This document shows positions 1 through 9,362 of a stretch of DNA of 64,000 bases, piece after piece. This DNA is from Strigamia acuminata (lineage: Eukaryota; Arthropoda; Chilopoda; Geophilomorpha; Linotaeniidae). Location: assembly GCA_949358305.1 (NCBI GenBank), contig OX442319.1, forward strand, positions 8,308,001 to 8,372,000, written 5' to 3'. The notes below the pieces were generated by a model. That model had not been told where the DNA came from. It did not search any database and saw only the letters and a list, made by a program, of their open reading frames with translations. Position 1 is the first letter of the stretch. Each line of letters starts with the position of its first letter. The position numbers and the translations under genes were made by a program.

Positions 1-688
1 TTTTGGTATGGGTTTTATCTAGGGATGGCTTGATTTGAAGCGGATTGAGTTAAGATTAAGATTAGGGTTAGTTTTGGTTAATCATGAGGAAATTCCTTTG
101 GGTTTGTTTTTATTTTGAATATGTCGGCGGATTGTTGGGGGATGAGTGGACGTAGTGGATTGTAGTAGAGGTGGCCTTGTGACTATTGACCTAGATTTTT
201 GTTTTTCAATTGGTTTGTCACGTGATGGGTTTCCGGTTGGCGGTGGGGTCGCTTTTGGTTGTTGTGGCAACTGGGTGCGGGTGTTTGATTGCTTGGGAGG
301 GGTGACGGCTGTGGTGATAATTAACAACAAAGGAGAAAAATTAATGAGAACACTCATAAAAAAAAAAGGTTTAATGAAAAATTTAAAATGTAATGAAAAA
401 TTCAGAAAAAATAGAAAATTTAATAAGATTCAGAGAAAAAAGAAAATTTAATGAAAAATTCATGAAACATCGAAGTTTTAAATGAAAAATTCATGACAAA
501 TAGAAATTCTATTGAAAAATTTATGAAAAATAGAAATTCTAATGAAAAATTTATGAAAAATAGAATTTTTAATGTAAAATTCATGAAAAGTAAAAATTTC
601 AGTGGAAATTTGATTAAAAGTAGAAAAAATATGATAAAAATACAAAAAATTGCCAACTTAATTTAATTTCTTTCTTTTCCATTCACAG
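1..688 (+). other. Upstream intron (or 5' flank) of the Myc gene
   Basis: This stretch precedes the Myc terminal exon and ends in a pyrimidine-rich tract and acceptor (ttccattcacag, AG at 687-688). I see no convincing coding exon. An E-box CACGTG lies at 219-224. The right half is an AT-rich minisatellite, listed separately. The upstream Myc exons must lie left of the window. Confidence 0.6.
360..650. repeat. Degenerate ~30-bp AT-rich minisatellite
   Basis: Roughly eight to nine imperfect copies of a unit like aatgaaaaattcatgaaaaa followed by tagaaattct. The copies differ by several substitutions, so the array is old. It sits just upstream of the Myc acceptor, in the presumed intron. Confidence 0.8.
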
Positions 689-1368
689 ACTCCGAAATCG
701 ACGTAGTATCCGTAATAGACAGTCCAGTCCACCACCCAAAACGCCGAAAACACACATCCAACAAATTCATATCCCACTCGCCGCCACCAGCCCTCACCCA
801 AATCCGAAAACGATCGGGAAAATCCCTCTCGTTCACTGACAAACCCCCTTCGAAAAGAGCCAAAACATACACGGAGCAAGCCCCAAATCCCCCAAATCCC
901 TCAAAGCGCATCAAACTGACCATCAAGCGCTGCAAACGACGAACGGGCGGCAGCGAGACTAAAGACGGGCGCTACCGCGTCAAGGACAGCAGGGCGGCGA
1001 ACCAGCCGGGCATCACCGAAGAGGAGAGGAACAGGCGTCTGGACCACAACACGATGGAAAGACAACGGCGGAGGACATCGCTCCAATATTGTTCCGCACT
1101 GCGCGACGCTATTCCGTATTTCACTAAGCAGAAGATAACCAAGATGTCCAAAGTGTCGGTGCTCAAAGAGGCGGTCAAGTACATCAAAAAGTTGGAGCTC
1201 GAGGAGGCAGAGTTGGTGCGGACGAAATGTGAGTTGACGAAGGTGCACGACGATTTAATGACCAAGTTGGGACACAAGAAGAATGGAAAATGCAAAAAGC
1301 CGCAGATTTGTACGAGGAAGAGTGCGAAGAAACAAGCTAGGCGCAAATTCCAGTCCGGTTGTCAATGA
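689..1368 (+). CDS. Myc: Myc family bHLH-leucine-zipper transcription factor, terminal exon (partial)
   Basis: Last exon of a Myc-type regulator, which as a heterodimer with Max binds E-boxes and controls growth genes in the nucleus. After the acceptor at 687-688 the frame is open for 225 codons (codons from 691) to TGA at 1366-1368. It opens with SEIDVVSV, the acidic motif conserved in Myc proteins near the start of the last coding exon. A proline/lysine-rich stretch with an NLS-like KRIKL follows. The DNA-binding domain begins HNTMERQRRR (M at 1054), matching the Myc HNVLERQRR signature. Next come the loop, helix 2 (KVSVLKEAVKYIKKLE) and a zipper-like helix (L-x6 spacing through ELVRTKCELTKVHDDLM). 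A basic tail of about 35 residues follows the zipper and is longer than in vertebrate c-Myc. The acidic N-terminal half with Myc boxes I/II is not in the window. Max and Mad are less likely because they lack the EIDVVSV motif. Confidence 0.85.
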
Positions 1369-1393
1369 GGCGCGTGTTGGTGTCGTTTCACAA

Positions 1394-1810
1394 ATGGACT
1401 GGGAATTTTTTTTCGCTTTACTAGGGGGCTGGGAATTTTTTTCTGGATTCATAAGTGGGCTGGAATTTTTTTCTGGATTCATAAGTGGGCTGGGAATTTT
1501 TTTCTGGATTCATAAGTGGGCTGGAAATTTTTTTCTGGATTCATAAGTGGACTGGGAAATTTTTTCTGGATTCATAAGTGGGCTGGAAATTTTTTTCTGG
1601 ATTCATAAGTGGACTGGGAAATTTTTTCTGGATTCATAAGTGGGCTGGGAAATTTTTTCTGGATTCATAAGTGGGCTGGGAATTTTTTTCTGGATTCATA
1701 AGTGGGCTGGGAATTTTTTTCTGGGTTCATAAGTGGGCTGGGAAATATTTTCTGGATTCATAAGTGGGCTGGGAATTTTTTTCTGGATTCATAAGTGGGC
1801 TGGGAATTTG
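1394..1810. repeat. 31-bp minisatellite in the Myc 3'UTR
   Basis: About 13 tandem copies of a 31-bp unit (ctgggaattttttt + ctggattcataagtggg) begin some 25 bases after the Myc stop codon. Copies are nearly identical and vary mainly in the T-run, so the array is recent. If the polyadenylation signal at 2457 is used, the array is transcribed in the mRNA. Confidence 0.9.
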
Positions 1811-2462
1811 GTGCTTATGGCTTGGAAATAATGTATACGAGGTTTAGTACGTTTTGTGTGTTAAAAGTTGTCGAGTTGTGTGTAATTTAAGCGGGGAGGC
1901 CGGCAATATTTGTAAATCGCTGAGTTTATCGTGATTTATGGAGGTTTTAATAAGATTTAAAGGATTTTTAAATCATGTTTATGTCGGCTTTCTTCGAGTT
2001 GATCGAAATCAGGTGTTGAAAAAACCGTTTTCGGTGCCGTTTTGACGATTTGATGATGTTTTGTTTTGTTTATTGGTTTTTTGAGTGTGATTTTGTTGAT
2101 TTTCTGTGTTTAGAAATATGTCGATCTGATTTCTCATAGGTGTAAATAATAATAATAATATTTGTATAAAATATGCAACTGATTTGCTCATGATTCATTG
2201 CCGCGTCTTAAAGTTCCTATTCTCCTACATCTTTAATTATAGTCTATTGTAATAATAACTCATAATCATTTTATATTTTCCGATTTAAATGTGTGTAAAA
2301 TTTTCTTTCTCTTAATGTGGCAAGTGCCTTTAATTTGTGCAGCAATAATTGATGTAAAATTTCCGTTTTAGTGGGAGCTGATAGAAAGTTGTTCATCCTT
2401 TTTTGTGCGCGCGATTATGCTGCAGTTTTATGTGATAATTTTGGACCAAAATACCAAATAAA
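1811..2462 (+). other. Presumed remainder of the Myc 3'UTR
   Basis: AT-rich, non-coding sequence without AATAAA until 2457. It contains several ATTTA/TTTAAT stretches like those of unstable regulatory mRNAs. No ORF of interest was found. Confidence 0.45.
2457..2462 (+). terminator. Candidate polyadenylation signal for Myc
   Basis: AATAAA, the first canonical hexamer downstream of the Myc stop codon, about 1.09 kb after it. Confidence 0.5.
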
Positions 2463-4310
2463 GGAGGTTTTATAAACGTTTTGGAAATAACCGACGTTTT
2501 TATTGCGAAAAGATAACACCGCGCGCACTTAACAATAACACTGGTATTCGTAAAACCTGGTAAGAGTTATTTCAGGCTGTGTTATTTCGATTCTCGAGGC
2601 CATTGAGCGTGCGCACGCGAACGTTTCAATGCATTGTTTGCACGATGACGAGTATTCTTAAAGGCTTACATTGGCGAATGGAACACAATTTCTTTTCTTG
2701 CTGGAAATGTCCAAATTGGGGTATTCCGGAATATTGTGATGGTTATCGAATGGTTTTGTTTCGAAATTGCTTCTCTTTGATTTTCCAGCGTGTGTTAATA
2801 TGGCTTGTGCGGTGTCGTGAGTATCCACACTGGTGGTGTTTTATTTTTCAGTCGGAATTCAATATTGTTTTTTTTCCTTTTGATGTCTTGCTTGGATCGA
2901 CTATTTCTGGTTGGATATCCATTTTGTGGTCAATTTGAGACGTAATTTGTCTTTGGCTATTCGACTTGTTTCTTATTTGTGTTCCAATTTTGGGGATTCA
3001 TTGCTTCCATTAATTGTGCCGTTGTATTTGCAGTAGTTGCATATTTTGTTTTTAATATAAAATAATCCTCTGTCCACTGGTTTTACTTTCCCTATACATG
3101 TGTACGTGCTTGGGCCGTATCTGCCACCCAGATTCCTCACATGCAGGGCTGGACTCTGAACAAAATGTAGACAGGTCGAGCCAATCCAAATCAAATCAAA
3201 GACTGAGTCGATTTTCTTTTCTATAAAAAAATGTTGGTTTATTGGGTTTTTTGCTCCAATCGTTGTAGCCAGCTTGTTGGCCGATGGAATCGCTAAGTTT
3301 CCTGGAGGGTGACTCCGGAATCGGTTTTTTGGCACCCACCATTTCCCAATATTACTGCCAAAACTTATAAATGGCTATAGCTTCTTCTTTCTGCTGAACT
3401 CAACGAGCTGGGTTGACCCCAACCCCAATACGGATAGAAGCGTGATAGGTAACAAAACCAATTTACGACATTCTTTGATGCACTAACACGTGCACCTTTA
3501 TTTTGAAAAATTTTTATGAAGTGCCCGCTACTTGGTCTTGGCCTTTCTTCTTATTCTCCCTCTAATGCCGTCTTGGTCGCACTAAATCTATATGGGTTAA
3601 ATGTTGACTATTTAGTATGTCATAACGCTTCTACAATGGTTTCTTGGGTGATATCTAAGTTGAATTGGGAACTATTATCAGAAACCAACAAATGCCTTTG
3701 TAATTTATTAAGCAATTGCAATACAAATAATTTTCGAAATCGGGATAAATTTGAAGTATGGCGTTTACGAATGCCTTTCCTGTCGCTCGTCAACTGCTGC
3801 ATTTCCGGCTCGCTCATCTCCATTCCTGTAGAGCTTTATATATTGATTAAGTGTTTAACCAATCACATTATGTGACGAATGCTAAACACTGCACTAAACA
3901 CACGTGTTTTGTGTGTGTATTATACTCTTGGATGCTTATTATTCTGTTTAAGGTTCAATATACTTTTATTGTTTAATGTTTAATATAGGAAATGTTCAAC
4001 CTGTTTTGTAATATCATTTACCTATCGTTTATTAATTGCACATGAATGATACGGAGTAATTAATACTCTGATGTGTCATCACATCATCACTTTATAATCT
4101 TGAACCCACTTACGGTATACATTCTCTTGTTGGCTTCCATAGAATAAAGATGGCTGCCTTTATATTGGAAAGCAATATATGACTCTTTTCATTCAACATA
4201 TACAACTCACCTTCAAGGATTTAAAGGCCCAACAATTCCGAGCACCGGACCGACCACCATCGCTTTCTGTTTGAAGCTATTCGATTTCAGCTAATCGTGA
4301 CTGAAGAAAA
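2463..4310. other. Gene-poor spacer, no recognised feature
   Basis: Several reading frames of 60-120 codons exist on both strands (for example 2973-3335 and 3620-3823, minus). Some lack an ATG start and none carries a domain I recognise. The part nearest 4300 may include 3' sequence of the copia remnant to the right. Confidence 0.4.
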
Positions 4311-4319
4311 CTGAAGAAA

Positions 4320-4910
4320 ACCAGTCGTAGAAGATCCCGTAATTGCGTGTCTCCTTGACGTACTGCAACACTCTTTTCAAAGCACTCGTATGCATCTCGG
4401 TCGGGTTTGTCGCGTAATCCGGCTGACCGCATAGGCTAAATCTGGCCTGGTGCCCAACATGAGGTACATTAGCGACCCCAACATCTCCTGATACATGGTG
4501 CGGGCCGCCTTCTTGGATTCCTTGCACGCATCCAGGTCTTGGTCTGCGCCATTGGGTTTTTCTTCGCCGCTGCCTTCTCCATCCCATATCGCTTTACGAT
4601 CTTATCTACATAGTCCCGCTGGCTAAGCTCAATTCCCTTCTTGTTCACGATGATTTTCATCCCTAACACATGGTCCGGCACTCCCATGTCAGCCAATTTG
4701 TAGTGCTTTCCTAGCAACCTCATCTTCTCGTCAATCAACTTGTCCGTGCTCCCGTGCTCCCTATTGCTACGATGTCGTCGACAAATATGCCCGCTGCAAA
4801 GTATTTATCCTCTGTAATGTAAACATATATGCAGGGACCCACTTTCAGCCTCTCTAGTCCAATTGATTTCAGTCCCTTGTCAAATTCTTTATTCCAACAT
4901 CGCCCTGATG
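4320..4910 (-). pseudogene. Ty1/copia reverse transcriptase remnant
   Basis: Read on the minus strand from about 4910, the three frames together give a recognisable copia (RVT_2) reverse transcriptase. In order: RCWNKEFDKGL, then the catalytic FVDDIVAI block, then LGKHYKLADMGVPDHVLGMK, LSQRDYVDKIVKRYGM, then MYQEMLGSLMYLMLGTRPDL, and finally ALKRVLQYVKETRNYGIFY. The blocks lie in different frames, with breaks near 4740-4800, 4560 and 4390, so it cannot make a protein. Integrase, RNase H and LTRs were not found nearby. It is a dead 3' half of pol. Confidence 0.88.
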
Positions 4911-5096
4911 TGGATGGTTGGATGTAATAAATTCCATATTGCTTGTGTAGTAATAATGAACTATTGTACTTTGCTCTTACATTTTGCCCAACCAGCCAGG
5001 AAATAAACTCATTAGTTACTTCATCTTGTCAAGTCTTGGTTCTCACAGCTGTTTACTCGTATTGGTTAAGAAATAATAAAATACAAATAAGATATA

Positions 5097-6050
5097 GGCG
5101 TATTCAAAAACACACAAACGGTTGTTTAAACCCGCTTGAACAAACTTTTAAACGAGATTCCCTGGCAACCTTACGTTGTAAATTGCAAACATTGAGGTAT
5201 TGTTCAGATACTGATTTAATTTGTGTTGTTGCTGATGCAACAATAAGCTTAAACGAGCTGAAAATAAACAACCTAAATAGGTAGTTTAAATCTCTGTCTA
5301 ACGAGTTTTCTCGTTTAAACCGCACATTTTGGTCGCCATCTTGTATCTCCTTAGGTCAGGTACAATTTTGCAGCTGTTATTAATTTAATTTAGACTGAAT
5401 AACAATAATAATCATCACCATAGTTATCATTAGGGCTGGAAACAATAGAAAAATGTGAGGAAAGAAAAATCAAGTGAGCGGAGAAGGCATTGTTGACTGG
5501 TGGTGACATCACTGATGCGCTCCAACTTCCTGTTAAGAGTCATTTTCGTCTTAAATTTGAGAATTTAATAAGATTTCGAGTCATTTTCGGTTAAATTTGT
5601 AAATGAAAAATAAATTAGTCATTTACAACTTAAATTTGTAAATGTAATATAAGAGAGTCATTTACAACTGAAATTCATAAATTTCACTTAATTTCGAGTT
5701 CATTTTTATCAAAATTCGAGTCATTTTCAAATTCGAGTCATTTTCAAATTCGAGTCATTTTCAAATTCGACTCATTTTCAAATTCGAGTCATTTTCATAA
5801 AAATGCGAGTCATTTTCGTTTTGGAAATTTTGCTTGTATGCTGATTTCAGGCAGCCATAACATTGACAGGAAGTGAAAGATACTCTAGTGTTGGCACTTC
5901 CTGAAATCATACGCTTCTTACCCACAATCCCTCAGTTTGCAGTCTAGTGTATTTAGGTCTGTGGTTAAACAAACGTTTATTTGGTAAATAAACGATTTCA
6001 TTCACAAACAAAACATTTCGTGTAAGACAAGAAAAGTTATTGAATGCGCC
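5097..6050. mobile_element. Possible TA-flanked non-autonomous DNA element
   Basis: Short inverted ends GGCGTATTCAA (5097-5107) and TTGAATGCGCC (6040-6050) agree at 10 of 11 positions. Each is bordered by TA (5095-5096 and 6051-6052), as expected for a Tc1/mariner-type duplication. The interior is non-coding, with several gtttaaac motifs and a 17-bp tandem repeat. The inverted repeat is short, so this may be chance. Confidence 0.35.
5535..5830. repeat. 17-bp tandem repeat (aaattcgagtcattttc)
   Basis: Five or so near-exact copies occur between about 5700 and 5800. Older, scattered variants of gagtcattttc / gtcatttacaa extend left to about 5535. Non-coding. Confidence 0.75.
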
Positions 6051-6052
6051 TA

Positions 6053-6458
6053 CTGATTTTAATTGTGCTGGCAGCATCTTGAAATGTTTCTTCTTCTTCA
6101 GGTTATTTTTTTTTTTCTAATGACTTCGGCCTAATCTTCACTTTAGCCAGCAACCCCAAAGAGACTGTGTCATGGCTTAATTTGTGCCGAAATTATACAC
6201 AGATACAAACTTTCTCTGAAAGTCAACGAATTCATGATTATTAAGAACAATATGGAGTAAAATGTACCAAACAACACTCATTCGTATTGCTGCTAAAATA
6301 AATTGAATAAAATTAGAAAGAAAATGAAATAACAGAAAGAAAACGAATTTAAAACCATACCAACTTGAAAAAAGATCATAACAGACTTTAATTTAAAAAT
6401 TGTGAACAACTGGACACATAAATTTAAACAAAGAACTCATCAATTCACCAAATCCCAT
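6053..6458. other. Short AT-rich spacer downstream of the LNR gene
   Basis: Contains no ORF of interest. It should hold the 3'UTR of the minus-strand gene ending at 6459, but I did not find a clear polyadenylation signal for that strand. Confidence 0.35.
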
Positions 6459-7371
6459 CTACGTATAGCCAACACCCCATTGCAATTTGCAACCACCAGC
6501 TCTCTTGTTAGTGCCATCATGGTATCCCACAATCCACCTATCCACAGTTGCGCAGTATCGACTTTTATTCTCCCAACTGCACTGCATCTCCGCATCGTTA
6601 GTCTGCGGATTCGTCGCCTCAATCTTCAAACACAACATCAACTTTTTCGCCCACGGATCGGCCGATTCCGGAACTTTAAGCTTCCACGTCAAAATACAAC
6701 TTCCCTCCGAATTATTCCCAACCCCGTCGTTCGAATCGTCGATGAAATCCGGCGTAAATTCCCCCAGTTTAACGCACGAGTTCTTACTGGCACTTCTGCA
6801 TTGGTCTTTCCCCAGCGGCTTTTGAACCCAACGAAAGCAAATGCTCATATCTGCGAACCACGGCGGATACTGGGAGGACTGGTGCGTCATTTCCAGTCCC
6901 CAACTCATGCGACAACCGCCAGGGCGATTATCCGTGTTGTCCGTGTAAACTTGCGTGTAATCAGCGGGCGGAGCGCACACCTTTTTCGGAAATGTGCTTC
7001 CGCCGCACTGGTCTGGATCCGCCGTCCCATCCGGAGAAGCTCTGTGTAGAAACAAAGAGTGCGATGAATAAAAACGTGAAAAATAAATAAAGAATGTCGA
7101 AATACTTGAAACAGAGTCGGAATTTGTCGCGGAACCATTCCGGGACGTCTTTTTCCACGCACTGGAATCCCCATTTGCCGCATTTGTAGAGCGATTTTGC
7201 ATCATTGCACGTTTGCGGGCAACAGTCGCCGCCGTCCCATTTGTTTTTCTCGTTGTTGCATGGCGGGTCGCACAGTGAGTCGCCGATGTACGCCGGCAAG
7301 CAATCGTCGTTTCCCCGTTGAGCAGCGACGAGTTTTGTAAACGAAAATAACAGCAATAATGGCCACTTCAT
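6459..7371 (-). CDS. Secreted LNR (Lin-12/Notch repeat) protein with Trp/Cys-rich repeats
   Basis: Two exons, 7371-7106 and 7041-6459, are joined across a 64-nt GT-AG intron (7105-7042), giving 282 residues and a TAG stop. ATG at 7371 starts a typical signal peptide (MKWPLLLLFSFTKLVAA), so the protein enters the secretory pathway. Residues 24-55 form one LNR module (IGDSLCDPPCNN, then KWDGGDCC), a calcium-binding fold known from Notch and pappalysins. The rest is built of about 75-residue units carrying W-F-x3-(I/L)-C-(F/L), a downstream D-Q-C or M-Q-C, and G-(G/S)-C-x2-(S/T/Q)-W. These recur near residues 79-101, 131-170, 203-243 and 271-277, the last cut short. I do not recognise this module. 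No transmembrane segment follows the signal peptide. The function is unknown; an extracellular or matrix role is inference. Confidence 0.75.
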
Positions 7372-7537
7372 GCTGTGTATTACGAGCAGAATTAATCAAA
7401 CAATTCAAATCCGGGAATTCAAGAGCGGAATGGTAATAAAACACGTTTAATGGCGTCATTAAAAACGGAAATTACAAGCGATAATACAAATGTGAGAAGA
7501 AATTACACCAAAAAAAAATAAATAACATTTCAGTGAA

Positions 7538-7960
7538 TTATTTAAGCTCGAAAACGACTCTTTTTGACACAAACTTATTTTCGGAATTGGCATAAGTCTC
7601 GAAGGTTTTAGATCCTTTGTTCAGTGCAATGGCGGCCATTTCTCCTGGAAGAACTAATGGAACGACGATTTGTATCTCTCGACTGGAAATGGTGTCCCGT
7701 GACCGTCCGTTGAGTCTCGCCAATAAACACGCTTGGAATGCGATTTCTTCGAAAATTTCATTCACCACTTCGTTCACGATGGAAGTAGCCTTGGTGGAGA
7801 TCTGGATATCCGGATGAATTTCCTTCAGGAGCTCGTGAATGTAGAGTGAGTAGTTTTGAGTACTTTGCTTGCGTTTTTTTAACTTATCCATTACACTGGC
7901 CTTGCGCAGGATGTATCCGGGTTTTCTCGTCGGCTTACTAACGTGACGGAATGGAGACAT
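7538..7960 (-). CDS. Divergent histone H2B variant
   Basis: Intronless 140-residue protein starting at ATG 7960-7958 (A at -3). The frame stays open upstream but offers no ATG. The core is unmistakably H2B: KKRKQSTQNYSLYIHELLKEIHPD, then ISTKATSIVNEVVNEIFEEIA, then RDTISSREIQIVVPLVLPGEM and ALNKGSKTFETYANSE. H2B pairs with H2A in the nucleosome. It differs from canonical H2B in several ways. The N-tail is unlike the usual one. The alpha-3 arginine (AVRLLLPGE) is replaced by proline. The lysine ubiquitinated in ordinary H2B (K120 in vertebrates, within AVTKYTSSK) is replaced by threonine. A C-terminal extension of about 11 residues follows (KFVSKRVVFELK). Such divergence resembles germline-type H2B variants. 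An ATTGG (inverted CCAAT) lies upstream near 8105. It could also be a retrocopy, but the frame is intact. Confidence 0.85.
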   Translation of the reverse strand: MSPFRHVSKPTRKPGYILRKASVMDKLKKRKQSTQNYSLYIHELLKEIHPDIQISTKATSIVNEVVNEIFEEIAFQACLLARLNGRSRDTISSREIQIVVPLVLPGEMAAIALNKGSKTFETYANSENKFVSKRVVFELK

Positions 7961-8740
7961 TTTCTGGAGACTCGATAGGATGAACACCGAATGATTTGCA
8001 CGATTCCAGTAGGCTTTACGGCGAAATGCGGGAGATACTGACGAATAAAGCCCCGAACTTAGACTGAGCGGAAGGAAATCGTGTATTAGGCAAATGTTTG
8101 CGGCAACCAATCACACGAGAGAACGTTTACGCAAAGGTAAGATTATATGTAAATTGTAAAATTAGATTAATTCATAAGTTTTTAGAAGAAAAAAAAGAAG
8201 TTTCAGACGGATTTTCAAACAAAATCATTATATTTTTTTGTTTATTTTTTTGAAAAACTTCAAACACACATCAACCCTCTTTTGGCGGTTGTGTGAAGCT
8301 ATTTAATTTGAATTCTTGCGGATAGATGGCGTTAGTTGACATTTAGTAAAAGCAAGAGACACCGTGATTTCTATTTTCTCTAATGCAAATACTCGTATAC
8401 TAAAAAAAATGAGATTAAAATTTAGGCTCTGTAAGACTGGCTAACTAATAGATGTATTATCTCTTGACTAAGCCTCACTAACGTAAATGATTATCCATCT
8501 TGGTCTCTAAATAAGCACTAAATTACTTAAAGTAATGAAACTATTTGAAATAAATATTGAATTTAGCATTTTTTATTGATTTTAGTGTGTAAATCACATC
8601 TTTTGATTTGCTATTAAACATTAGTGATGATGGATTACTTTTGTCTGATACATATCGCGTTGGGTATGCCACGTTTTAGGGTTTCCCACTTCATTCTATG
8701 GCTGGTTCTTGAGGTTCTTGATAAGTTGATTTGCTTGCTG
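7961..8740. other. Upstream region of the H2B variant and AT-rich spacer
   Basis: Holds the promoter side of the minus-strand H2B gene. Beyond that it is AT-rich sequence without recognised genes. Confidence 0.4.
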
Positions 8741-9008
8741 GGGTTTGTAACCCCTAGATCGCGCCAACTTTGAAATATAGATGGCGCCACTGTTTTCCCC
8801 GTTAATTCGTTTTTCAAGTTTATATCGCTTAAAAATAAGTGTTTTTTTATTTATTTTTTTAATATGTGTGGAATGACCTGTTGTACAACGCCACAGAGCC
8901 CAAATTTTAATTTTTTTGTGTGCAAGCCAGAAAAAAAGCAATTTTTACACACATTTTACCATGTTTTGCACAATTTCACCACGTTTTTGCACATTTTATC
9001 ACGTTTTT
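8741..9008. mobile_element. Truncated copy of the AGAGGGT-type DNA element
   Basis: Begins GGGTTTGTAACCCC and matches, as a reverse complement, the right-hand 220-250 bp of the element at 9363-10084. Shared landmarks include the TAGATGGCGCCA block, tttttcaagtttatatcg, tgtggaatgacctgtt and tttgtgtgcaagccag. It breaks off inside the 22-bp internal repeat and lacks the outermost AGAG of the terminus. Confidence 0.75.
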
Positions 9009-9362
9009 GGACTCGAGCAGTGCGTGTTTGAATCCGAGTTAGCACTTTGGTTTTCTCTTTTTCTTTTTTAATTATTTCCTAACTACAGCAAATACAAGTA
9101 GGGGGATTAGATAGAAGATGTATAAGATTTTTTAAGTCTTTTATTCTTTGAAAGATTTTTAGACTTAAAAAAAAAGTGCAAGAGAATTAAATAAAAGATA
9201 TAAGGAGCAGAAAAAGAATAAGGAGCAGCAGCTGAGAGGTGTAGGTGGTCAGTACTAGAGTTCAAATGTACTGAGTTCAAATCCAGGATTCTCTCAAATA
9301 TATATAAATTTTTTTTATAATATATTATTATCTTCTATTTTGTGATAGTTTCTTGCACTGTA
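9009..9362. other. Unique filler between the two related elements
   Basis: AT-rich, about 350 bp, carrying the tRNA-like stretch listed separately. Possibly the original target DNA or an inserted SINE. Confidence 0.35.
9233..9296 (+). other. tRNA-like segment (possible SINE head)
   Basis: The ends TGAGAGG and TCTCTCA can form a 7-bp acceptor-like stem. A B-box-like GAGTTCAAATCC sits at 9273-9284, and TGGTCAGTACTAG resembles an A box. At 64 nt with a poor T-stem, it is not a functional tRNA. A tRNA-derived SINE relic is the best reading. Confidence 0.25.

Noticed and set aside
50-75. Telomere-like agattagggttag
   Set aside because: One partial unit only; no array.
146-451. Plus frame upstream of the Myc exon as a possible earlier Myc exon
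   Set aside because: No Myc box motif, and it runs into the minisatellite.
420-656. Hydrophobic Phe-rich minus frame resembling a membrane protein
   Set aside because: It is the translation of the AT-rich 30-bp minisatellite.
7961-8110. 50-residue N-terminal extension of the H2B variant
   Set aside because: The frame is open but has no ATG before 7960; treated as 5'UTR.
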